DNA from: Diaporthe sp. PMI_573
Taxonomy: Eukaryota > Ascomycota > Sordariomycetes > Diaporthales > Diaporthaceae
Reading direction: 5' to 3'
Assembly: GCA_021399435.1 (NCBI GenBank)
Contig: JAJTUP010000015.1
Span: 186,001 to 250,000, forward strand
Length of the DNA: 64,000 nt
Of this stretch, positions 55,207 to 64,000 are shown in pieces (positions within the stretch are counted from its first letter, which is position 1; every line of letters begins with the position of its first letter). The notes under the pieces are model-generated. The model was given only the letters and a program-made list of their open reading frames with translations. It searched no databases and had not been told where the DNA came from. A program made the translations under genes and the position numbers.

Positions 55207-56039
55207 CCGGCCCGGTCCCCACGCGTTGGATGCTTGCCTGGTTGGACGGCTGGACGGCTGGACGGTTTGGCTCGGTGGACGGACTGGATGGAAGGGCGAG
55301 TGGGTGGGTGGGTGGATGGAAGGGTCAACGTAGGGTCAGGAATGGAGCCAGCCCAGAGCACCCGCTGTTTCTCACCTCATCAGGCAAAACGCGGGTTGGG
55401 ATTGGAAACGCGCGTGGGTGAAGACGAAAAGACCAGCACGGCACAGACCTATCTTGGCTGCCCAGGTGGTAGTTATCCCAAGGCCACCTTTGTACCTAGG
55501 TATGCTGGAGCCAGCCTGCCGGCCAGGGCTCTGTACACAGTACACAGTACCTTTTGGAGTCGGGTCACGAAGCGGTGAGCCCAAGTACCCTCCTCCATCC
55601 TGCCCCAAGCTCCACAGGTGGGCACTCGCGCACGCTGATATAGCACTAGCAGCCTTTTCAGAGTTCAGAGTTCTGCTCGGGGCTTTTGACCACCAGTGAA
55701 CGAGGCCGGGGTAGAGAGCCGGCTTGAACTTGGCCCAGTGCTACTCCCCATGCTCTCCTCTCCTGCATGTGCCCATGTGGTACGTGCCTACCTACCTAGG
55801 TACCCCCCTCCCACCATCCTGGGGGCTTGCTTCCTTGGGCCCCCCCCTAATAACCTCGAGCGGGCCTGCTCTAAATTGTCCAGCTCCTTTTCGACGACCT
55901 AATCTCAAGCTCGCCCTCCAATTGCCTGCCATGCACTCGACGACTCGAAGCCACTAAGTCCACCAGACCAGAGAGACCATAGCCAGAGGGCCATCCTCCG
56001 ACATCCGACTCCTCGCCCTCCGCCCTCCACCCTCCGCCC

Positions 56040-56081
56040 TCGACCTCGCCCTCGACCTCGCCCTCGACCTCGCCCTCGACC
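56040..56081 (+). repeat. 12-bp CTCGCCCTCGAC repeat
   Basis: About three and a half perfect copies, in the probable leader region of the HSF gene. Confidence 0.85.
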
Positions 56082-56925
56082 CGCGACTCCCAGTTGGAAC
56101 TCCCAGTCCAGTCCTCAATCTGCCTGGCACCACAGCTCACGACGCCTGGGTCGGGCTGCCATCCCGCCATCCCGCCCTCCAGACACTACCAATTCCTTCT
56201 GCACTCTGCCACCTGCACACGTGCCCGTGGGCCCAAGACCGAGCCTGCCCTCCTCTTCTGACTACCACAGCGACGCGCGCCCTCCGACACAGCTGCGGCG
56301 ACATCGCCGGGGCAAGGAGCGATCGGCGACAGCTGCGAAGGCCGCGAAGCCTGCGATTGCGACGGCCAAGCTCGAAAGGCATGATACCCACCGGCCCTGC
56401 AGTGCCCACCTCCATCCAGCCTTTGACCGGGGTGCACTGACCGACAGCACCCGCGCGTGCTCGACAGTCGGCCCCGACTTGCCCAACCCCCGCCAGCCAT
56501 AAAGCACACATCTCACACACATCCACACGCAGCACCTGCCGGCGCATACCTGTGAAGCCCAAACCCAACCCAACCCAAGCAGTTCCTTGTTGGGCAATCC
56601 TCCGCTGCTTCAAACGGGCCCCGGGACCAAGCTCCCAAGTTTCCGGGAGGCGGCAGGAACGCCGTCTTTTTTGGCAGACAAAGAGAGGCCGCTTCAACGG
56701 GCCTTGACCTGGACCAGCATTTAACCTTCAGAGCCCCATGTGAGAAGCTATGCGGTGTGTCTAAGTCCTGTCCCTCCCAGAGCCCGCTTCCCTCTTCCAG
56801 CTCCCACGCCCCAGGTCTCGTGGCCCAGGAGGACCTCGGGGGCAGCCTCCTTGGATCGTCCGGTCCGCTTTCGCCATACCGAACACCGCCCACCCTCCCG
56901 CTCCCCGCCCGCCGTTCTGGGCCAA

Positions 56926-58898
56926 ATGCTGACGGCCTTGTCTTCCTATGCGCAGATGGCACAGGTGATGGATAGCCCGCATAGATCGCTACTGGGGGAC
57001 GCCCATGGCAAAGACGATCCAATGGCTCCGCGAACCGTTCCCATTCTTACGCCGACCATCCAGATGTCGGCCCCAGACAGCGAGCCCATGGACATCACAA
57101 CTCCTACCAACTCATCTGCGCCTGCCTCTACCACAAAGAGTCCTGATCGGGAGAGGGACCGAGACACCAATGGCACCCCTTCCCGGTCAGAGGGCCAAGG
57201 GGCGAGCAGCTCCATGACAATGCCTGCGCCGACGGCGGCAGCGGCAGCGGTCCACGGCCCAAAGATCGTCCAGACAGCTTTTATACATAAGCTGTACAAG
57301 TGCGCCGCCCCCTGACTGTCTTCCGCTGCCCGAACGTGTCAGTGCTGACTTTATTTGCAGCATGCTCGAGGACGGCAACATATCCCATCTCATATCTTGG
57401 TCAAACACCGAAGAGAGTTTTGTCATGTCGCCGACCTCGGAATTCTCCAAGGTGCTCGCGTATGTGTGCCTTTGATGCTTAACATCTTAGGGCCCGCGCC
57501 ACTGACGTGAAGCTTGCCAGGCAATACTTCAAACACACCAACATCTCCTCATTCGTCCGCCAGCTCAACATGTATGGTTTTCACAAGGGTAGGTCATTCT
57601 CTTGAGGCGAGAGGCGCTATTACAGCTAATCAATCGGACGAAAGTGAGCGACGTGTTCCACAACGGCAGCCCCGAGCACCCCTTGTGGGAGTTCAAGCAC
57701 GGGAACAACAGTTTCAAGAGGGGCGACTTAATCGGACTGCGAGAAATCAAACGGCGCGCTTCTCGCCACGCCCTCGTCACCCAAAAGGCACCGCAATCGC
57801 AGCCTGGGACGCCCGCCGAGCCGATGCAGCCCATACAAGACAGTGGCGGCGACCCCAGGCTCTTTGGAATTGAGCGCAGTGTACAGGACCTTTATGCAAG
57901 GCTTGATCGGTCCGAGTCAAACGCACATTACATGCAGGTCAAACACCAGGCTCTTCTTGATTCTGTCAACCGACTCTTGTCCTTTAATCAAGAACAGTCG
58001 CGGATTCTGATGACCTTGGTATCACCCGAAAACCCCATTCACAGAGATGGTAAGCTTCCACCACCGCTGTTGAGTCCTGAGAGACACGGCTGACATCGCC
58101 GAAGCCCTTGCATTGCGAGGAGACATACAGCGTCAGGCTGAGGTCATTCGCGGCCTGGAAGATCCTCACGAAGCACCATACTCGACCAGCCGTGCATACC
58201 TCGGCAATGTGGAGAACGCCCCGGTCTCGCCCCGGCAGTTGCCACAGGACGATCAGCGAAGGTCGAGTCTTGCTCCGCCGGGCCAAAGTCGTGCGCCGTA
58301 CGACTACAGGCCGTCAGTCCCCTCCAATCTTTCCATCTCCACACGTCGCCCATATGGCTCCATCGGCGGCAGCACCATGAACCAAGTTTCCACCCCGCCG
58401 GCGCAATCGCCGTCTACCCTACGTCCACAGGCCCCTCCGCCCCCTCCTGCGGCGCCTCACCCACTCGCCGCTGTAGAGCATCCTGGCAGTCTCGCTCGAC
58501 GACATACCTCAGCAGATATACGCGCTCACGGATGGCAGCCCCAACCGCCCCCTTTCTCTTCGGGACCACCATCTAGCCATCTCCCATCTTCGCCTAGTCA
58601 CCTTGGCCCGCCCGATGAACGTCGTGAGTCCTTCTCACAATATCCCTTCCCAGCGAGTCATCAGTCCCACTCCCGGCCATCCAGCCCACCGCCACCACAG
58701 CCCAACTTCCCGAACGGTGACGGGTTTGAGAAGCTGAGGAACTGGGAGTGGGGCTCAGCCACACAGAGCCGAAGGAGTATTTTCCAAGACAGCTCGGCAC
58801 CACCAACTCGGCGTGGAAGCATGGCCCATATTCTGAACAATGATGACGGGGATGACCCTCGAGGAGATGATGACCGCAAGAGAAAACGGCTGGCTTGA
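56926..58898 (+). CDS. sfl1: HSF-type transcription factor, Sfl1-like
   Basis: Nuclear regulator of the heat-shock-factor fold; yeast Sfl1 controls flocculation and invasive growth. Exons 56926-57299, 57361-57459, 57521-57588, 57645-58049 and 58105-58898 give 579 residues. The start is the first ATG in frame (MLTALSSYAQMAQVMD); sequence before it is open but lacks an ATG. After a Ser/Thr/Pro-rich part comes the HSF domain (about 118-222): VQTAFIHKLYNMLEDGNISH, ISWSNTEESFVMSP, FSKVLAQYFKHTNISSF, VRQLNMYGFHKVSDVF, then LWEFKHGNNSFKRGD. Its wording (HKLY, ISHLI, FKRGDLIGLREIKRRASRHA) is that of Sfl1 rather than Hsf1. A helix-rich stretch (ERSVQDLYARLDRSESNAHY) may be the oligomerisation part. 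The tail is Pro/Ser-rich and ends in a basic DDRKRKRLA. Confidence 0.9.
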
Positions 58899-60730
58899 AA
58901 CCCCCCGAGGGAAGCACCAGTGATGACTGCTGCGAATTGAAGGCGATATGCACGGAAAAGTGAGCGCGAGGCAGGAGAAGAGTGTCCCCGTGCAATCAAT
59001 GGCACGACATGTCCCTCTTGGGATATTCGAAAATCTTAAATCCTCTTGGTATACTGATTATCGGATGCTGGTTGCCTGACGTTGGGTCTGCTCCCATCTT
59101 GCATATCGGGACTGGATGGAAAGCATGCTTTCTGGGATGTTTGGTCTACATACGTTTCACCACGAAACGGAACGACATATCTGGATAATTGGGAACGGTG
59201 TTTATTGGGCTATTTGCAAAGGGCTGCGCGAATACTGTACCTAATAACTGCGAAGCCGGACACAGGCTTGGGCGCACCATGATGCAAGCGGGCTCAAGGC
59301 AGACGGCACCGTCGCTCTCTTTGGCCGCCCGACCGCTTCGTGTTGCGTCTGCAACAGGGGAAAAGCAATCTTAGTAGTAATTATATTGTGTGATAATAGT
59401 AGTAGTGGTGGTGGTCGTGGTGGAGGTGGTTGTTGTTGGTGTTGGTGTTGGCTGTGGTACTACTTCGTACGGTGGTGGTAGTAGTAGTAGTAGTAGGGTA
59501 GCATCTGTGTCAAGGAACAGAGATGTACTGATTTGAACTGGAGTGGATTGATCCCGTGTCATACGAGACGCCAGCTGAGTGAGGAGGCTCTGTTGGCGCA
59601 GTGGGCAACGATCACTCATCCTGGCGCTCCTCTCAATGATTGATTCCCTGCCGCGTCTGTCAGTCTCCCCGTGCGTCGTTAGCTCCGTGACAGTCCCGGC
59701 CCAGGCCATAACCTGATGTCACGACACTAACTGCCTACTCCTCACCGCATTTCTCGATACGGACTCGAGATATATGCCATTCCAGTCTGTCTTTACTGTC
59801 TCTGTGCAGATTGTTCTCCTGGAGGCAAAGGGCTCAAGCACACACTAGGGGCTCCGTACCCCGGCGAATGTCAAGCCACCAAGACCAGTCTCGGAAGGTG
59901 TTGTGTGGTGTCTGGTGAGGCTTTCCCAAGGCAGTGTGGTACTGATCTCTGTTCTGGCCCATACACGCGACTGAGTCTCCTACCTGTAGCAAGTTCACAG
60001 CGCAAGACAAACATTTCAGTCGGGCCACCCCATGATATCGGCGGGAACACGGCCCTTGCCCAGGCTCCTGCCTCCAATCGGGGAGTCTCATTGGCGGATG
60101 GCCGGGCGTTCTCTCAGGACCTTTTGAGTACGGAGACGCCGTGCGGGCAGTCTTCAAAGCTTCTCCGGAATGCCCAATCGCATTGAACGTTGCTATGATC
60201 CTATCCTCGAAGACCAAGTCGTAAAAAGTACTCCTAGAAACAGGCAGAACGACGCATTTGAGAAAGAAAAAAAAAAGAAGAACGAAGAAAAAAGTCACAA
60301 CAGACAAAACGACAAAAAAACTCCAGCTGTGGTGTATGTATTATGTGTGATGATTCGCCTTTCGCACGGACCTCCTCTTCCATGCACCAGTCCGTCCAAG
60401 GATGACATGACATAGTAGTACGTCTTAGGAGCTACCTGGTTGCCCGTCCATCGTGACGCCTTGTGCTGCGTCCCCCCGGGCGGTAGAAGAGAGCCCCAGG
60501 CGCCAGTCACCACTTCAATCTATGCGCAGAAAAGCAGCGGGAAAACCACGAAACGGGGCAAAGTCGCAATCCGGATCCCAAAATGACCGCCAACCAGCAC
60601 TCCTGACTACCCTGCACGTCTCGCGTATATCCCACATCTCGTGACGGTCGTGAGTGTTTGGACTCCCAAAGGAACTTTGGCGATGATCGCGGTACTTATA
60701 CAAAGTTGTCGAGACAGGGGCCGTTGGCGC
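58899..60730. other. Convergent intergenic region
   Basis: 1.8 kb between the 3' ends of sfl1 and ypt1. A GGT/TAG/TTG triplet-rich run is at 59396-59486. Nothing else is supported. Confidence 0.45.
59396..59486 (+). repeat. GGT/TAG/TTG triplet-rich tract
   Basis: Mixed trinucleotide runs over about 90 bases, including TAG repeats at the end. Confidence 0.8.
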
Positions 60731-61755
60731 TTAGCAGCAGCTGTTGCTGGAGCCGGGCGACACGCCGTGGCCGGGGCCGACCTGGACGTTTGGCTTTGTG
60801 TTGTTGGTGGCTGTGGTTCCCATGCGCTCCTTGATTTGCCGGGCCATGGTCAGGAAAGCCTGCTCGACGTTGCTGGCGTTCTTGGCCGAGGTCTCGAGGA
60901 ATGGGATGCCCAGGCTGTCGGCGAACTCCTATTTTGTAGTTAGTAAAGTGGGTCTCGGGGGGGGGGCGGTCCCTCGATTAGATAGCAGCGCCAGCATGTG
61001 ATGATGTGTGCTCATCGCAACAGCAGGCACGGCCTGACGGTGGAAACTCACCTTGGCAACTGTGTAATCCACGACCTTCTTGTCAGCCATATCGCTCTTG
61101 TTCCCGACCAGGAGCTTGTTGACGCCCTCGGTGGCGTATCTGTCGATCTCCTGCAGCCATTGCTTCACGTTGTTGAACGAATCCATGTCGGTGACATCGT
61201 AGACGACGCAGATGCCGTGGGCACCTCGGTAGTAAGAGGAGGTGATGGTTCGGAAACGCTCTTGGCCTGCGGTGTCCCACTGTGCGGCGTTGAGGGCTTG
61301 TTAGCTGCTGTTTCTTGGGCTCCTGGCCGTGGTCGTCATTTGGGATGGGTTGGGGGTGGCTCACGATCTGCAGCTTCACTGTCTTGCCGTCGAGCTCGAT
61401 TGTTCGGATTTTCTGCCGAGACGTCAGCAAGGTGGGCCTTGGATGCGGTGGTCACTAGAGCGTACAAAGTCGACACCGATTGTAGAGATATAAGACTCGG
61501 TGTAAGTGTCGTCGGCGAATCGCAGGAGCAAGCAGGACTTTCCAACACCGGAGTCTCCGATGAGGAGCAGCTTGAAGAGGTAGTCGTATCTGGTTCATGT
61601 CAACAAAGATGTCCACGGTGGCCAAGCCGGTCCCATGGGGTTCCTGTTCAGGTTGCAGGGCAATGGCGGGGCGGAGAGGCTCTGGGAGTCGGTCAGCAAA
61701 GGAGGACGTCGGAGATTAAGGATGTCAGGAAGAGGGCATACCACTCGGGGTTCAT
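60731..61755 (-). CDS. ypt1: Rab1-type GTPase Ypt1
   Basis: Small GTPase of ER-to-Golgi transport and autophagy. Exons 61755-61745, 61589-61466, 61412-61365, 61279-61052 and 60928-60731 give 202 residues. Exon 1 is only 11 nt; its donor (GA|GTGGTATG) is unusual but is the only one that yields [15 protein letters not shown]. The P-loop GDSGVGKS is at 15-22, switch I is [16 protein letters not shown], switch II begins WDTAGQERF (62-70), NKSD is at 121-124 and ETSAK at 149-153. The end NSCC carries the double-cysteine geranylgeranylation signal. All GTPase motifs are intact. Intron 4 has a ten-base C tract on the sense strand. Confidence 0.95.
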
Positions 61756-63308
61756 GATGACTGAGTTGCGGAGCGCTAGGCAAATATGGGTTCTGGGGTA
61801 TGCACTGGGGCAGTTGTTGAGCAGTGAGGCCTGCGACGATAAGGGGATGGCGGAAGGTTGATGGATTGATGGAGGAGGACGAACGGCAGAGTGGCAGACA
61901 GGACAGGCTGCATCAAGGAACCGCAGGTCGGTCTACTGACTGACTGTCTGGAGGCTGCTCTAGACCAGGACACACCTGGGCACGGGCCACATTCCCGCTT
62001 TTCCACGTGATGATGCGAGGCTACGTACACAGTACCGAAGTCCACCACAAACGATACCGGGATTGCAGTCATTCACATTCACATTCACATTCACATGCAC
62101 ATGCACATGCACATGCACACAGGTCCCCGGTGTTGCTTGCTGCATCTACTCACACTCTGCTATTCGCCATGGTCGCACTGCTCACACAACGCAACTGAAT
62201 GGCCGGATGTTGGCGGCGACCTTGCAGATCTGTCACGGCAATCCTGCCCTTGAATACCCACGCAGCCACACGAACAGAATGAATCAATACCTCATGTAAC
62301 TCACGGATTGTTTGCCGCGTCGCCGATGGGCCCCGCGTGTCTCACTCACCACCACACGCTGGGGCTCCTCTTGACAACTGGACACCTGACAGCTATTGCC
62401 ACTCCACGTGGGGGCCGGCCTGCCTCGGGCTTTGTGGACGGTTCACGTGAATGGGTTGGCTGTAATGCGACTCTGGCGAGCCAGCACTGGAATAAGTAGA
62501 GTCCCAACGTCTCGATAGTGGGCGGCCAGGATCAGCTGAGTCTCCTCCGGCCAGGCCAGTTCTTGGCCATGGTTTATCGTGATGAACTAGAGCCGCCTTG
62601 GAAGTGGCTGGGGCTGGACGTGAGTAAGGTGCCAACCTTTCTGCTGCATCCATGCCGTGACCGTTCTGGACGTTTCCTGCGATGTTCACTAAGTCTGTGA
62701 TATGTGCTGGACAAGTCATCTCTTGCATCATATAAACAGCAATCCTCGGGCATGAAACATGGGCATCTTGCACCTCACTCTCCATGGTCCTGTCTCACTT
62801 CACTTGACCCAGTTCCGATAGCGTGTTATGCGGTTTGTGCAGGCTTCGTCAGGGCCTTGCGGCACCATCAAAGGGTAAGCGTCTGGGCCTAAGGCGTTTG
62901 GTGACTGATATGGCCATGTTTCTTTATCAAGCGCCTGGGGTTCTCATCGACCGCCTAGGCCGTCAGTGGAGATGCGGGGCACTCCAGGGTGGCCATGCCT
63001 GCTTTGGGGCCTGTCAGGAGAGCCGGATTTGCAGAGGGCTGTAGCATCCGGCCCGCTGGGCTTTTGGAGCTCGCTTATTAGACAAAGGTGCGAAGCTGCA
63101 CGTTGATAGCATCCAACCAGAGATCCCGTCTGCATCGTCGTCCGAATTTCCTCCAAACCCGCCAAAAGCCTCCATTTCCCTTCGCAGCACTCGCACCTGA
63201 ACTCTGCACCGTCACTTCTCACCCGGCAGCAGCAAGCCCACAAGAACCCTCTCATACCTGCCACTACCTAGGCCGCCCTCCCTGTTCATGTAGTAGCAAT
63301 AATACCAA
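61756..63308. other. Divergent intergenic region
   Basis: 1.55 kb between the starts of ypt1 and the gene at 63309, with the CATTCA/CATGCA repeat at 62070-62118. No supported gene was seen. Confidence 0.45.
62070..62118 (+). repeat. CATTCA/CATGCA hexanucleotide repeat
   Basis: About four copies of CATTCA followed by four of CATGCA; one base separates the two halves of the array. Confidence 0.9.
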
Positions 63309-64000
63309 ATGTCTGCTCCCCGGCTCTCGAGGACCGCCTCAGCCCATTCCAAAAATGTCGTGACAAGGGCCGCCGCCCGCCGGTCAAGGTCCTTCCTCGC
63401 AGGCTTCCTGCCCGCTGCCGCCCAGGCAACATCAGTATCAGCTCCAGCACCGTCACCCAGCACCTCAAAAACCTCAAAATCCCTTACCACCCTCCAAGAA
63501 GCCAACACTCGGAACCTGCCAGAAGTGTGGTTCAGCCCGACCTTCCCCTATGCAAACACCACGCCACCTCTGGGCCAGGGACCCAACAAACCACCAGATG
63601 ATCGCAAAGCGAAGTTGGGCAAAAGTGAGCGCAGAACCCCCCCCCCCCCAAGCCCCATGCGACAGGAAGCTGCGGACCTGCAGTGCTGACCCAAGCTTCC
63701 CAGCTCTGCGCATCCTCCAAGAACGTCTCCCGACCCTGCTCCAGTCCCCCCTCCCACAAGAGATCCTCGCGCCCAACATCTCGCTGCACCTCTTCCCCTC
63801 GACCCACCCACACCTCCCCACCGTGTCCGGCCGCATGGCCTACATTGCCGCCTTGTGGACCGCACCCGTGGCATGGAACCGCCTCCCCATCATCGGCGAC
63901 GTCGAGCTCGAGATAATGTCAGAGCGCATGGTCAAGCAGCCCGGGACAAGGCAGGGCGCCGTCAGCGAGAAGCTGGTGGTGAGGTGGAGGACGACGGGCA
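63309..64000 (+). CDS. Conserved protein with mitochondrial-like N-terminus, 5' part
   Basis: Truncated by the right edge. Exon 1 (63309-63624) and exon 2 (from 63704) join in phase 1, giving KLGKTLRILQERLPTLL; the 79-nt intron holds a C13 tract. The first 40 residues are rich in Arg, Ser and Ala without acids (SRTASAHSKNVVTRAAARR), which fits a mitochondrial presequence. Then come LPEVWFSPTFPYANTTPPLG, EILAPNISLHLFPSTHP, GRMAYIAALWTAPVAW and LPIIGDVELEIMSERM, which look like an ordered domain. I do not recognise the family. At least 204 residues are present in the window. Confidence 0.7.

Larger units (their letters stand above)
52058..56925. other. Long repeat-rich intergenic region
   Basis: 4.9 kb, the longest gene-free stretch of the window. 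It carries a GT-rich microsatellite, GCAGAT repeats, CCCTG runs, TTCTGGCG and 12-bp CTCGCCCTCGAC repeats, and two TACCTAGGTA palindromes exactly 300 bases apart. The last kilobase is pyrimidine-rich and probably the promoter and long leader of the HSF gene. Short open frames near 53.6 kb on both strands lack ATG context and motifs. Confidence 0.5.

Overview
The window is nuclear DNA from a filamentous ascomycete, most likely a Sordariomycete (Pezizomycotina). The evidence is short introns of about 50-290 nt with GTRNGT-type donors and CTRAC branch points, CA-rich leaders before start codons, GC-balanced coding sequence, and a set of typical fungal proteins (Byr4, Get5, Sfl1-type HSF, cofilin with a one-codon first exon, a CYP52-like P450, a gastric-mucin-like protein). 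The genus cannot be told from the sequence alone. All exon models below were joined by hand from splice signals and reading-frame continuity, so they are predictions.

Region 1 (0.6-12.1 kb) is a cluster of small Myb/SANT-like nuclear proteins. Two three-exon genes (3.6 and 11.2 kb) and two two-exon genes (0.6 and 9.4 kb) flank an odd array at 5.6-8.4 kb. In the array, seven tandem ATG-started exons each encode the first half of the SANT-like fold, and all seven stop at a splice donor in phase 2. Only the last is followed by a recognisable second-half exon. This is the most unusual structure in the window: alternative first exons, a decayed tandem duplication, or a family of mini-genes.

Region 2 (13.2-25.0 kb) is dense housekeeping sequence: mitochondrial Hsp60, cofilin, Get5 (minus), Nop2 (plus, divergent from Get5) and the mitotic-exit GAP subunit Byr4 (minus).

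Region 3 (27.9-45.3 kb) holds an XRCC4/Lif1-like repair protein, a membrane protein I do not recognise, the beta subunit of succinyl-CoA ligase, a CYP52-like cytochrome P450, a small basic nuclear protein, tRNA-Trp(CCA), a broken secreted alpha/beta-hydrolase gene, and a 1054-residue conserved fungal protein.

Region 4 (47.6-64.0 kb) holds a WD40 protein divergent from Ctf4/Mcl1 (SepB), then an almost 5-kb repeat-rich stretch ahead of an Sfl1-type HSF regulator, then the Rab GTPase Ypt1 (minus) and the 5' part of a conserved protein with a mitochondrial-like N-terminus that runs off the right edge.

Mobile DNA is sparse. Two, perhaps three, relics of one short non-coding repeat family with decaying 15-bp tandem units lie at about 12.5, 15.5 and 37.9 kb. 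No transposase, gag or pol reading frame, CRISPR array, rRNA gene or virus-like gene was seen.
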